DNA of 64,000 nucleotides from Clostridium sp. C105KSO13 (GCF_001517425.1 NZ_FBWL01000163.1:47357-111356), one strand, 5' to 3'. Positions 17,937 to 26,983 are shown, numbered from the stretch's first letter. Notes: generated from the letters alone by a model not told the origin. Program-made: numbers and translations.

Positions 17937-18617
17937 ATGTATAAAGCTTGTATTTTTGATTTGGATGGAACTCTGACAGATACGCTGGACTCCCTGGCTT
18001 TTTCCGTCAATGCGACACTGGAAGAGATGAGACTGCCGCTTATTACGAGGGAAGAGTGCCGCAGATTTGTGGGAAACGGCGCAAGAGTTTTAATGGAAAA
18101 GGCACTGCGCGCAGGCGGAGATGATACTTTGGAGCGGATCGACGAAGCAATGGAGATATACGGCCGTATATTTGATGCTAACTGCACCTATCACGTAGCA
18201 GCCTATGAGGGAATCACTGAGATGCTTCGCCAGCTGAAAGATCTGGGGCTCAGGCTTGCCGTATTGTCTAACAAGCCTGACCCACAGGCCGTCCACGTAG
18301 TGGAAGAGATTTTTGGGAAGGAAACTTTCCAATGGATTCAGGGGCAAAAACCAGGGGTACCAAGGAAGCCCGACCCGGCGGCAGTACTGCATATTGCCAA
18401 AGAACTGGGTGCACAGCCTAAAGAAGCTATATATATCGGGGACTCTGAGGTGGATATTGCGACCGGAACAGCTGCGAAGATGAAGACAATAGGTGTATCC
18501 TGGGGCTTCAGGGGCAGGGAAGATCTTAAAGCAGACGGGGCCGGGATAATTGTAGATATTCCCGGGGAAATTACAGAATGGATTAGCAAAAATCAGGAGG
18601 TGGAAAATCATGGATGA
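17937..18617 (+). CDS. HAD-superfamily phosphatase, phosphoglycolate phosphatase-like
   Basis: About 226 residues. HAD motif I F-D8-L-D10-G-T at the start, motif II LSNKPD near residue 110, Lys at KPDPAA, and motif IV IYIGDSEVDIATG. The helical cap between motifs I and II is that of the Gph/PGP subfamily, which hydrolyses phosphoglycolate or similar small phosphoesters. ATG 17937 is chosen because MYKACIFDLDGT matches family starts and GGAGA lies just upstream. The substrate is not determined by sequence. It overlaps the next small gene by 8 bases. Confidence 0.88.
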   Translation: MYKACIFDLDGTLTDTLDSLAFSVNATLEEMRLPLITREECRRFVGNGARVLMEKALRAGGDDTLERIDEAMEIYGRIFDANCTYHVAAYEGITEMLRQLKDLGLRLAVLSNKPDPQAVHVVEEIFGKETFQWIQGQKPGVPRKPDPAAVLHIAKELGAQPKEAIYIGDSEVDIATGTAAKMKTIGVSWGFRGREDLKADGAGIIVDIPGEITEWISKNQEVENHG

Positions 18618-18873
18618 ATACGATGAGGAGTGCCTGCTTACATTTTTGGAGAAACAAAGCCAGTTGTTTGACGAGCCAGTAGCCGAGACGCTGGAGGAAG
18701 CAGAAGCTTTTCTGGAAGATTGTATGGCAGTAGTGGTGGACTCTATTCAAGAAGTAAGGGAATACTTTGAGGAGAGCGGAGTCGATGTGGACAACATGCC
18801 GGACGAAGAACTTGAGGAAGCTTCAGAAGTTTTCGCACTGCCCGATGACAGATATCTGATCGTGGAAGGTTAA
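18610..18873 (+). CDS. Small acidic protein, unknown function
   Basis: 87 residues, very acidic (about a third Asp/Glu), no membrane segment or Cys pair motif. Predicted mostly helical with a short strand near the end (DDRYLIVEG). The ATG at 18610 lies inside the end of the phosphatase gene (8-base overlap) behind a strong AGGAGG box, so this is a real, translationally coupled gene. I do not recognise the family. Confidence 0.75.
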   Translation: MDEYDEECLLTFLEKQSQLFDEPVAETLEEAEAFLEDCMAVVVDSIQEVREYFEESGVDVDNMPDEELEEASEVFALPDDRYLIVEG

Positions 18874-18915
18874 TCCTAATACTTAGGAGCCGGTATATCA
18901 GCCGGTTTTAGACAT

Positions 18916-18951
18916 GCAAAAGCCGCAGCATCATTTTGCCGCGGCTTTTGC
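18916..18951. terminator. Bidirectional terminator between convergent genes
   Basis: 11-bp perfect stem 18916-18926 with 18941-18951 and a 14-base loop. The arms are A-rich and T-rich at their outer ends (CAAAAGC...GCTTTTG), so it can stop transcription from both sides. The right arm overlaps the 3' end of the minus-strand gene at 18.9-19.4 kb. Confidence 0.75.
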
Positions 18952-19362
18952 TATTGTCTCTCTTATTGTATCCAGAATCACCTGCGAAGTATACGGGGTA
19001 TCTTTGGATAGGGATATATCTTCCAGAGATTGTTTTTCGCAGACCTGATCGGCAATGTCCTCCATGGCAGGCTGGATAAGCGGAAACATGGTCGTCACTG
19101 TCTCATCCAGGTTAGAGAACCGTATGGAGTTAATATGAGATTCATCCACGGAAACTTCCACTTCCAGATTTGTATTATTTAAAGTCAAAGTGGAAGTATA
19201 AACACCCGGAGTATATTGTTTCTTTGCATCTGCTCCCTTATCCTTCCCCGGGCGGAACATAACAACCAGCAGAATTACCAGCAGTATGCCCAGTGCCACA
19301 AAGACAGCGGTATATATAATTTCTTTCATGTGCAGAACAATAATTTTGGTTTTGGAACCCAT
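18931..19362 (-). CDS. Membrane-anchored FMN-binding-like domain protein
   Basis: 143 residues. Membrane segment at about 15-36, then an extracytoplasmic domain with Y-TPGVYTSTLTLNN, a strand pattern VEVSVDESHINSIRFS and a final ILDTIRETIAKA. This order resembles the FMN-bind domain found in RnfG/NqrC-type and flavinylated extracytoplasmic proteins, but the usual S-G-A-T flavinylation motif is replaced by SKDTPYTS, where only a loose D-x-x-x-T-S remains. It may therefore not carry covalent FMN. GGGAGG is 8 bases upstream of the ATG. Confidence 0.55.
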   Translation of the reverse strand: MGSKTKIIVLHMKEIIYTAVFVALGILLVILLVVMFRPGKDKGADAKKQYTPGVYTSTLTLNNTNLEVEVSVDESHINSIRFSNLDETVTTMFPLIQPAMEDIADQVCEKQSLEDISLSKDTPYTSQVILDTIRETIAKAAAK

Positions 19363-19467
19363 TTAAGAGACCTCCCATGCAGTCAGTTTACTTGCCCAAT
19401 TCGCTTTTTATAAGTGTATGACAGGAAAAGGAAAATTATTCATATAGTTCCATTCAGTCAAACTGTG

Positions 19468-19496
19468 TGGACAAACAGGAAGACATCCTGTAAAAT
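19468..19496 (+). promoter_or_regulatory. Sigma-A promoter of the pth-mfd unit
   Basis: TGGACA (19468-19473), 17-bp spacer, TAAAAT (19491-19496), 26 bases before the pth start codon. Confidence 0.6.
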
Positions 19497-19521
19497 AGGA
19501 AAGAACGAAGAGGTGAAATAT

Positions 19522-20100
19522 ATGTATATCATAGCAGGTCTGGGAAATCCGGACAGTCAATATGAAGGTACGAGACATAATGTGGGATTTGAAGTGATAG
19601 ATGCCATTGCGGATAAATATAATATAGACATAGACACAAAGAAGCACAGGGCTTTTATAGGAAAAGGAATCATCGGCGGCGAGAAAGTCATTCTGGCAAA
19701 GCCTCAGACTTATATGAATTTGAGTGGTGAGAGTGTCGGCAGCCTTGTAAAATACTATAAGATAGATCCAGAAGAGGAGTTGATCGTGATTTATGATGAC
19801 ATAAGTCTCGATGTGGGGGCAATCCGGATCCGTGCAAAGGGAAGCGCCGGAGGGCACAATGGAATCAAGAATATCATTGCCCATCTGGGAAGCCAGGTGT
19901 TCCCACGGATAAAGCTGGGAGTGGGAGAAAAGCCATCCCGGTATGATCTGGCAGACTATGTGCTGGGACATTTTTCAAAAGCAGAGCATGAATTCATAGA
20001 AGAAGGCTGTAAATCGACAGTACATGCTGTGGAGATGATCATGGCCGGGGATATACAGGGGGCCATGAATGAGTATAACCGGAAAAAGAAGGAAGAGTAG
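19522..20100 (+). CDS. pth: Peptidyl-tRNA hydrolase
   Basis: 192 residues. Cleaves the ester bond of peptidyl-tRNA released from stalled ribosomes. Start MYIIAGLGNPDSQYEGTRHNVGF contains the catalytic His; KPQTYMNLSGESV, YDDISLDVG and KGSAGGHNGIKNI are all intact. I chose the ATG at 19522, with AGAGGTG 6-7 bases upstream; the upstream open frame is not similar to any Pth N-terminus. Followed after 5 bases by mfd, an arrangement common in Firmicutes. Confidence 0.97.
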   Translation: MYIIAGLGNPDSQYEGTRHNVGFEVIDAIADKYNIDIDTKKHRAFIGKGIIGGEKVILAKPQTYMNLSGESVGSLVKYYKIDPEEELIVIYDDISLDVGAIRIRAKGSAGGHNGIKNIIAHLGSQVFPRIKLGVGEKPSRYDLADYVLGHFSKAEHEFIEEGCKSTVHAVEMIMAGDIQGAMNEYNRKKKEE

Positions 20101-20105
20101 GAGAT

Positions 20106-23100
20106 ATGCAGGCTTTTTTAGCACCACTTGCCGAACTGGCAGAATATAAAGAAATATTGGACAAACGGCAAAAGGGCGAAGGAATTATACAGATAACGGG
20201 GTGTGTCAATTCACAGAAAACCCACCTGGTGTATGCGTTGAGCGATGGTTGTTATTACAAAATCATCGTTTTTTCCAGTGATGAAAAGGCGAAGAAAGCA
20301 TATGAGGAATACAGGTTTCTGGATGAGAACGTGTACCTTTACCCTGCCAGAGATCTTTTGTTTTACCATGCGGATATCAAAGGCAAGTACCTGGTAAAGC
20401 AGAGGATGGAAGTGGTCCAGGCTGTTCTGGAGGCAGAAGAAAGCAAAGGAGCACAGACAGCAGGTATCACAGTTATCACAACTATAGATGCTTTCCTGGA
20501 CGGGGCAGCGCCTTTAAAGAAGATTGCAGGACAGAGAATTCATATTACAGACACCGGCAGCATAGACCTGACAAAGCTGGAGAAGAAACTGGCAGCAATG
20601 GGATATGAGCGGGAGTCACAGATTGATGGGCCGGGACAGTTTGCCGTCCGAGGCGGGATACTGGATGTCTTTCCGCTGACCGAGGAGATGCCGGTGCGCA
20701 TGGAGCTGTGGGGGGATGAGGTGGATTCTATCCGTACCATTGACCTTGAAAGTCAGCGCTCGGTAGAAAAACTGGAGGAGGTGGATATCTATCCGGCAGC
20801 GGAGAGCCTGGGAGAAAGCCGGGGAAATGTTTCATTCCTGGATTATTTTCCGAAGGAGGAGAGCCTTCTTTTTCTAGATGAACCTCTCCGCCTTATAGAG
20901 CGGGCAGATGAAGTGGAAGAGGAATTCTTGAGCAGCAGAAAGAACCGAATAGAAGCCGGAGTGGAGGACGCAGAGGAGAAGCTGCGGGTATTTTCCACGA
21001 AAGAGATTGTGGAAAAAATGAATCGGTACTGTGGCATTGGGTTAACAATACTGGAGTCGAAATGTGGAAATTTCCATGTAAGAGCTACCTACAGTCTTCA
21101 GACAAAAGGAGTAAATCCTTATAACAACAGCTTTGAGATGCTGACAAGGGACTTAAAAAGACTGAAACGAAGCGGATATAGAGTAATTTTGCTTTCAGGT
21201 TCCCGGACACGTGCCAAACGTCTGGCCGAGGACTTGAGGGACTATGATCTTAGCAGTTTCTACAGTGAGGATATGTATCGGGGCGTACAGCCCGGTGAGA
21301 TTATGGTGTCCTACGGGCATGTATCCGAAGGATATGAATATCCCCTGCTGAAGTTCATGGTAATATCAGAGTCAGATATTTTTGGGAAAAAGAAGCGCAA
21401 AAAGAAGAGAAAGGTTTATGAAGGGCAGAAGATCCAGGACTTTTCCGAACTGAAAGTAGGCGACTATGTAGTTCATGAAAATCACGGACTGGGAATTTAC
21501 CGGGGAATTGAAAAGATTGAAGTAGACAAAGTTACAAAAGACTACATGAAGTTATCTTATGCGGACAGCGGAACTCTCTATATTCTTGCCACACAGCTTG
21601 ATCTGATACAGAAATATGCCGGTGCGGATGCAAAAAAGCCAAAGCTGAACAAGCTGGGAACAAGCCAGTGGATAAAAACAAAGAACCAGGTACGCAGCGC
21701 AGTCAGGGACGTGGCAAAGGATCTGGTTGCACTTTATGCCGCCAGGCAGCAGTCTGAAGGGTTTGTGTACGAGAAGGATACGGTGTGGCAGAAAGAGTTT
21801 GAGGAAATGTTCCCCTTCGAAGAAACCGAGGATCAGCAGCAGGCAATTGCGGACACGAAGAGGGATATGGAAAGTAAAAAAGTCATGGACCGTCTGATTT
21901 GCGGGGATGTGGGCTATGGAAAGACTGAAATCGCCATACGTGCGGCATTTAAGGCAGTACAGGAGGAAAAGCAGGTCGTGTATCTGGTGCCCACTACCAT
22001 TCTGGCCCAGCAGCACTACAACACTTTTGTGCAGAGAATGAAAGATTTTCCCGTCAGAGTAGATCTTCTTTGCAGGTTCCGCACCTCTGCCCAGCAGAGG
22101 AAATCTGTGGAGGATTTGAAAAAAGGACTGGTGGACATAATCATCGGGACTCACAGGGTGCTGTCAAAAGATGTGCAGTTTAAAGATTTAGGCCTTCTGA
22201 TCGTAGATGAGGAACAGCGTTTTGGCGTGACTCATAAAGAAAAAATCAAGAAGCTTAGAGAAAATGTGGATGTTCTGACACTGACCGCAACCCCGATTCC
22301 CAGGACGCTGCACATGAGTCTGGTTGGAATCCGGGATATGAGCGTTCTGGAGGAACCTCCCATGGACAGACTTCCGATTCAGACGTATGTTATGGAATAT
22401 AATGAGGAGATGGTACGGGAGGCAATGGAGAGAGAGCTGTCCAGGGACGGGCAGGTCTACTACGTCTATAACCGTGTCAGTGACATAGCGGATGTGGCAG
22501 GGAAAATCCAGAAGCTGGTGCCGGAGGCGGCCGTAGCATTTGCCCACGGTCAGATGAACGAGCGGCAGCTGGAAAACATCATGTACGATTTTATCAATGG
22601 GGATATTGATGTTCTCGTATCTACTACAATAATAGAGACAGGGCTGGACATTTCCAATGTCAACACCATGATTATTCATGATGCCGACAGACTGGGACTT
22701 TCACAGCTTTATCAGCTCAGAGGAAGGGTCGGACGGTCCAATCGGATGGCCTATGCCTTCTTATTGTACCGCAGAGATAAGCTTCTCAAGGAAGTGGCGG
22801 AAAAAAGACTGGCGGCAATCCGGGAATTTACAGATTTAGGCTCCGGGTTTAAAATTGCCATGCGGGATCTGGAAATCCGAGGTGCAGGAAATCTGCTGGG
22901 AGCCGAACAGCACGGCCACATGGAAGCTGTGGGATATGATCTGTACTGCAAGATGCTCAATGAAGCGGTAAAACAGCTCAAGGGCGAAATGGAAGAGGAA
23001 GTCTTTACGACAACGATGGATTTGAATGTGGATGCCTATATTCCGGACAGCTATATTCCAAATGAATACCAGAAGCTGGATATTTATAAGAGGATTGCCG

Positions 23101-23468
23101 GCATAGAAAACGAGGAAGAAATGGATGATATGATAGAGGAGCTGATAGACCGGTTCGGGGACATACCCCGGAAGGTACAGCAGCTTCTTAATATTGCCGG
23201 CCTGAAAGCACTGGCTCACTCTGCCTATGTGACGGTGGTAGAGCAAAAAGGAGACACTTATCAGTTTACCATGTATGAAAAAGCAAAGGTACAGCCACAG
23301 AAGATTCCCGGCCTCTTAAAAGCCTATACGGGCAGTCTCCTGTTCAAAGCTGAAACGCCTCCTTACTTCCTTTACCAGAAAAAGGGATACAATAAAAAAA
23401 TAAAAGATGATAATATACTGGAACTGGTGAAAAGACTGTTAATTGATATAAAAGACTTGTTAGAATGA
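20106..23468 (+). CDS. mfd: Transcription-repair coupling factor Mfd
   Basis: 1120 residues, full length. DNA translocase that removes RNA polymerase stalled at lesions and recruits UvrA. Order: UvrB-like N-terminal module, RNA polymerase interaction domain (VGDYVVHENHGLGIY near 455), RecG-like motor with Walker A G600-DVGYGK606-T and the DEEQ box at 701-704, motif VI QLRGRVGRS, TRG motif region, and C-terminal UvrA-binding/autoinhibitory domain. Starts 5 bases after pth. Confidence 0.98.
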   Translation: MQAFLAPLAELAEYKEILDKRQKGEGIIQITGCVNSQKTHLVYALSDGCYYKIIVFSSDEKAKKAYEEYRFLDENVYLYPARDLLFYHADIKGKYLVKQRMEVVQAVLEAEESKGAQTAGITVITTIDAFLDGAAPLKKIAGQRIHITDTGSIDLTKLEKKLAAMGYERESQIDGPGQFAVRGGILDVFPLTEEMPVRMELWGDEVDSIRTIDLESQRSVEKLEEVDIYPAAESLGESRGNVSFLDYFPKEESLLFLDEPLRLIERADEVEEEFLSSRKNRIEAGVEDAEEKLRVFSTKEIVEKMNRYCGIGLTILESKCGNFHVRATYSLQTKGVNPYNNSFEMLTRDLKRLKRSGYRVILLSGSRTRAKRLAEDLRDYDLSSFYSEDMYRGVQPGEIMVSYGHVSEGYEYPLLKFMVISESDIFGKKKRKKKRKVYEGQKIQDFSELKVGDYVVHENHGLGIYRGIEKIEVDKVTKDYMKLSYADSGTLYILATQLDLIQKYAGADAKKPKLNKLGTSQWIKTKNQVRSAVRDVAKDLVALYAARQQSEGFVYEKDTVWQKEFEEMFPFEETEDQQQAIADTKRDMESKKVMDRLICGDVGYGKTEIAIRAAFKAVQEEKQVVYLVPTTILAQQHYNTFVQRMKDFPVRVDLLCRFRTSAQQRKSVEDLKKGLVDIIIGTHRVLSKDVQFKDLGLLIVDEEQRFGVTHKEKIKKLRENVDVLTLTATPIPRTLHMSLVGIRDMSVLEEPPMDRLPIQTYVMEYNEEMVREAMERELSRDGQVYYVYNRVSDIADVAGKIQKLVPEAAVAFAHGQMNERQLENIMYDFINGDIDVLVSTTIIETGLDISNVNTMIIHDADRLGLSQLYQLRGRVGRSNRMAYAFLLYRRDKLLKEVAEKRLAAIREFTDLGSGFKIAMRDLEIRGAGNLLGAEQHGHMEAVGYDLYCKMLNEAVKQLKGEMEEEVFTTTMDLNVDAYIPDSYIPNEYQKLDIYKRIAGIENEEEMDDMIEELIDRFGDIPRKVQQLLNIAGLKALAHSAYVTVVEQKGDTYQFTMYEKAKVQPQKIPGLLKAYTGSLLFKAETPPYFLYQKKGYNKKIKDDNILELVKRLLIDIKDLLE

Positions 23469-23485
23469 TAAAAGAAGTCTATAAT
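23457..23485 (+). promoter_or_regulatory. Sigma-A promoter of the PrsA-like lipoprotein gene
   Basis: TTGTTA (23457-23462), 17-bp spacer, TATAAT (23480-23485); it straddles the mfd stop codon. Confidence 0.6.
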
Positions 23486-23525
23486 CGAAAACATATATTA
23501 TGTACAAGATACGCAGGAGGATGTT

Positions 23526-24599
23526 ATGGGAAAGTTCAGTAAGAGAGCAGTTACTGCTGCTGTGGCAGGGACCCTTGCAATAGCGTCTCTGACAGGATGC
23601 GGCCGTTCTATGAATAATGATGCAGTGGTTGCAGAGGTAGGAGATCAGGTGATTTCGCTGGGGACTGCCAATTTTTATGCCAGACTGCAGCAGGCACAGT
23701 ACGAGACCTATTATGCAGGTATGCTGGGAACGACCGGAGATAAAATGTGGACCCAGGAAGCAGAGAAGGGCAGCACCTATGAAGATACAACAAAAGAGAA
23801 CATATTAAAGTCCCTGGAAGATATGTACCTTTTAAAGCAACACGCAAAAGATTATAAAATCGAGCTCACCGACGATGATGAGAAGGCAATCAGTAAAGCT
23901 GCGGATGCCTTTGCAGAGGCTAATACAAAGACGGTGAAAGAAACAGTGTCCGGGTATAAGAAGTACATAACAGAATTCCTGGAACTTGCCACGATTCAGA
24001 GTAAAATGGATGCACCCATGAAAGCGGGTGTGAAGGAAGATGTATCTGATGAAGAGGCTGCCCAGAAGAGCATGCAGTATGTACTTTTCCCCTATACAAA
24101 GACCTCTGATGACGGTACCTCCGAAACCATGCCTGACGACGAGAAAGCTGCCCTCAAAGAGAAAGCACAGCATTTTGCAGATACTCTAAAGACAGACGGA
24201 GGAGATATGGATGCTGCGGCCAAAGAGGCGGATCTGAAAGTGCAGACGGCGGCTTTTGATTCAGAATCTACCACCCCCCCGGAAGAAGTGGTGAAGGCAG
24301 TGGATGCACTGGGAACTGAAGGCGATGTGACCGGTATTATAGAGTCCGACAACGGCATTTATGTTGCGAAGCTGACCAGTCTGCTGGACAGGGAAGCCAC
24401 CGATGCCAAGAAAGATACCATAGTCGAAGAGAGGAAACAGGATCAGTATAATTCTCTGCTCAAAAAGTGGCGGAAAGACACCGATATCAAAGAGCATAAA
24501 AAGGCATGGAAAAAGGTAAGCTTTGCCGGCCAGGGTGTGTCTATTAAGCAGAATACGGAGGAAACTGGCGAAGATACCACAGATGGTTCTTCTAAGTAA
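23526..24599 (+). CDS. PrsA-like foldase lipoprotein (SurA-N/parvulin type)
   Basis: 357 residues. Signal peptide with lipobox L-T-G-C25, so the mature protein is lipid-anchored outside the membrane. A SurA-N-like helical region (residues about 30-190) is followed by a parvulin-like module (MQYVLFPYTK near 185, FADTLKTDGGDMDAAAKEA, then GIIESDNGIYVAKL) and a C-terminal helix; acidic tail. These proteins assist folding of secreted proteins. The parvulin domain is short and may lack isomerase activity. AGGAGG precedes the ATG. Confidence 0.82.
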   Translation: MGKFSKRAVTAAVAGTLAIASLTGCGRSMNNDAVVAEVGDQVISLGTANFYARLQQAQYETYYAGMLGTTGDKMWTQEAEKGSTYEDTTKENILKSLEDMYLLKQHAKDYKIELTDDDEKAISKAADAFAEANTKTVKETVSGYKKYITEFLELATIQSKMDAPMKAGVKEDVSDEEAAQKSMQYVLFPYTKTSDDGTSETMPDDEKAALKEKAQHFADTLKTDGGDMDAAAKEADLKVQTAAFDSESTTPPEEVVKAVDALGTEGDVTGIIESDNGIYVAKLTSLLDREATDAKKDTIVEERKQDQYNSLLKKWRKDTDIKEHKKAWKKVSFAGQGVSIKQNTEETGEDTTDGSSK

Positions 24600-24610
24600 A
24601 CACATTATAA

Positions 24611-25090
24611 ATGGGAATTATTGAATTACTATTATTAGCTGCAGGAGTTTCTATGGATGCCTTTGCGGTGTCTGTCTGTAAAGGCCTGGCCATGCGGGAT
24701 ATTACAGTAAAAAAGGCGTCTGTCGTTGGACTGTGGTTCGGCGGTTCCAGGCATTGATGCCGGTACTTGGATATTTTCTGGGAATCCAGGGAAGAAGACT
24801 GTCCGGCATCCAGTGGCTCCCTGAATGTAAAAAATATGTTTATGCTATCTGTGGCCACCAGCATCGATGCTCTGGCTGTGGGAATTACATTTGCCTTTCT
24901 TCGGGTAGACATTCTACCGGCTGCATCTTTTATTGGAATTATCACATTTCTTTTTTCAGTTGCAGGTGTGAAAATGGGCAATATATTTGGTATGAAATAT
25001 AAGTCCGGGGCAGAGAAGGCAGGAGGCGTTATCTTGCTTCTGATCGGGACCAAGATATTGCTGGAACATCTCGGGGTACTGGCCGTTTAA
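24611..25090 (+). pseudogene. mntP: Decayed manganese exporter gene mntP
   Basis: The start reads MGIIELLLLAAGVSMDAFAVSV, a clear MntP (Mn2+ efflux, LysE-type membrane fold) N-terminus with its M-D-A-F motif. A 1-base loss near 24747 after LWFGG shifts the frame to a stop at 24755-24757. The shifted frame continues the protein ([13 protein letters not shown]), then about 35-40 codons expected in the family are missing near 24783, and the original frame resumes with [19 protein letters not shown] to the end EHLGVLAV. Both inactivating changes together restore the reading frame. No ribosome binding site is apparent. Confidence 0.85.
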
Positions 25091-25109
25091 GCCACCGCCC
25101 CGTTTTTCA

Positions 25110-25982
25110 TTAAAAGGCCCAGCTTTCACCGATCACTTCCCGGGCCACGTAGAGGGTGCGGTCTTCTTTTGTGCGTACGGTCCATTTTACAAGTGTCAGC
25201 TGTCGATTCTGTATCTCTATACAGGTAATGCATCTGGGGTGCACACAGCTCCCGGTATTAAAATAAGGGGAGTCGGCAAAACCCAGCATAGGGCGGTGAG
25301 TATGTCCGGTAATCAAAATCTTATTTTCCTGACAGGCCCATTTCAGGAGCCTCTTTTCCACTTTTCTTTTCTTTGTATAATTTCTGGCCGCACTGGTCGG
25401 GTCGGATATCCCGGTTGCCTCCAAAGGCTTCCAGAGGTAGCGCACAAGAAATCTGCTGATAAAACTTAATGTATCGTTCAGTATCTCTACCTGGTGTCCA
25501 TGTATCAAATATAAATCATTTTTCTGTTCTGTATCTTCTAAAATCAGGCTCTGCAGATAACACATGTCAGGAAACAGAGCGGCCTGGGCCAGTTGACCGC
25601 TGACATGGTACGTAGAGCAGTGACGGCGGCAATAGCTGCATCGTCTTTTACTCAGATCATGATTGCCGTAAAGCATGAACAGGCGGTTTTCTTCCTTGAA
25701 TTTTGAAAGCAGCCAGAATACATCACTGTGTATATCAATGATCCTTGCAAAAGACCTGTTTTCCCAGAGTTCATCTCCATCCCCGATTTCGATATAAGTA
25801 AATCCTTTTTCAAAATAGTCATTTAATGCCGCAAAATAGACGTTTTGATTTTTCATAAAATTATCGTTGTGATTGCCAGTCCCCCTGTGACAGTCACTCA
25901 TAAGGACAAAACGTGAGGCACTGTCCATGGGAACAGAGGCAGCGTCCTCAAAAGCCCGGGATACCCGTCTGTACCAGCTCAT
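25110..25982 (-). CDS. Calcineurin-like metallophosphoesterase
   Basis: 290 residues. All metal-binding blocks are visible: S-D-C-H-R near residue 29, G-D-G-D-E near 67, Y-G-N-H-D near 104, L-I-H-G-H-Q near 158 and T-G-H-T-H-R near 227. The G-D-G-D-E block with a following WEN, and the Cys-rich loop RRCSYCRRHC after GNHD, recall UDP-2,3-diacylglucosamine hydrolase-like and related phosphoesterases, but the substrate is unknown. Its ATG overlaps the stop of the upstream DUF4474 gene by 4 bases (25979-25982), so the two form an operon. Confidence 0.85.
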   Translation of the reverse strand: MSWYRRVSRAFEDAASVPMDSASRFVLMSDCHRGTGNHNDNFMKNQNVYFAALNDYFEKGFTYIEIGDGDELWENRSFARIIDIHSDVFWLLSKFKEENRLFMLYGNHDLSKRRCSYCRRHCSTYHVSGQLAQAALFPDMCYLQSLILEDTEQKNDLYLIHGHQVEILNDTLSFISRFLVRYLWKPLEATGISDPTSAARNYTKKRKVEKRLLKWACQENKILITGHTHRPMLGFADSPYFNTGSCVHPRCITCIEIQNRQLTLVKWTVRTKEDRTLYVAREVIGESWAF

Positions 25983-26890
25983 AAATGTCTCCTTCTTTTC
26001 TTCCCGAAGGTACGGATGCGAAGGACCCTTCTGAAAAAAGCAGGTACAACATAGTACAAATACAGCAGACGGTCCACTGTCATATCAAAGGGTTTTGTGA
26101 CCCATAGGTAGAGGCGGCAGTACATTCTGGTCTTCCAGAGGACGTAATTTTTTATCCAGGTGTCGTAAAGGAAGTCGGGAGTACTTTTTGGTTCTGTTAG
26201 AGAAAATTGTACAGTACAGCAGCCGACAATCAATTCACTGCTTTCATAGCCAATTTGCTTTAGGGAATGGACAAAAGCATCACACATGTCCTCATCGGGA
26301 AAGACGATAGAAGCCTCCAGTGTCTGGTCCTCTGGCAGACGGTAAGTCCCCATTAAAAAACCGGTCAGCCACCAGTGTGGCCTTTCAATATTGAAAAGCA
26401 CTCCTTCCGCGTGCTTTAGGCGTATTTTTACAGGAAGCATTTCTTCCGGTGCTGCAGATGGAAAGATGGTCTGAGGCCTTAAAAGCGGCGGAACGATTGA
26501 ATCCGCGTGATAGATTCCTACTTCGGCGCCTGTACAAATACCGTACTGTCCTTTCCAGAACTCAATCAGCCAGGTCTTGCCCTGATAATTAAAATATACT
26601 GGTTCAAAATCAAAGACCATATTCATTGAAGGGGCAGTCAGATCATAAAGGGTCCCGTATCCAAATTTCCGCTGCGGGGCATCAATTCTGGATGTAAAAA
26701 TATCCTGAGTAAAAAGGTAAGAGAATCCAAAAGGCCGCGCCAGGTCATTGAGCAGATTATTTTTTTCATAGTAAGGCATATCAGAAACCCGTCTCCGGCT
26801 TTTTGTCATCCTGTGGTGTAAAAGAAGCACAAACAGAATGAATAACGCAACCATACAAAGAAGCACAATGTGCACATGAGAAACTCTCAA
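25979..26890 (-). CDS. DUF4474 family membrane protein
   Basis: 303 residues with one N-terminal membrane segment (about 7-26). The stretch from GFSYLFTQDIFTS through IDAPQRKFGYG, FDFEPVYFNYQGKTWLIEFWKGQYG and TGAEVGIYH is what I recognise as DUF4474, a family of unknown function frequent in Lachnospiraceae. The C-terminus is very basic. Start is TTG at 26890 behind GAGGAGA. Coupled to the downstream phosphoesterase. Confidence 0.8.
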   Translation of the reverse strand: MRVSHVHIVLLCMVALFILFVLLLHHRMTKSRRRVSDMPYYEKNNLLNDLARPFGFSYLFTQDIFTSRIDAPQRKFGYGTLYDLTAPSMNMVFDFEPVYFNYQGKTWLIEFWKGQYGICTGAEVGIYHADSIVPPLLRPQTIFPSAAPEEMLPVKIRLKHAEGVLFNIERPHWWLTGFLMGTYRLPEDQTLEASIVFPDEDMCDAFVHSLKQIGYESSELIVGCCTVQFSLTEPKSTPDFLYDTWIKNYVLWKTRMYCRLYLWVTKPFDMTVDRLLYLYYVVPAFFRRVLRIRTFGKKRRRHL

Positions 26891-26920
26891 CTTACTCTCT
26901 CCTCAATCTCTTCTTCCTAT

Positions 26921-26950
26921 ACTATATGCAGGATTGACAGAGGCCGTCAA
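26921..26950 (-). promoter_or_regulatory. Sigma-A promoter of the DUF4474-phosphoesterase operon
   Basis: On the minus strand TTGACG (26950-26945), 18-bp spacer, TATAGT (26926-26921). The -35 lies in the T-run of the upstream terminator. Confidence 0.6.
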
Positions 26951-26983
26951 AAAAATACAAGAGCCTGGCTTGCCAGACTCTTG
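26948..26983 (-). terminator. Rho-independent terminator of the cytidylate-kinase-like gene
   Basis: Minus strand: 11-bp stem (26983-26973 with 26968-26958, one wobble pair), 4-base loop, then a run of T from 26956 to 26948. It stops 15 bases after the gene and overlaps the promoter of the next minus-strand unit. Confidence 0.85.

Noticed and set aside
21552..22154. 200-codon minus-strand ORF inside mfd
   Set aside because: Shadow of the mfd motor domain; no motif or start signal.
24733..25002. Separate small genes inside the mntP region
   Set aside because: The overlapping frames each carry pieces of one MntP protein, which is better explained as a single decayed gene.
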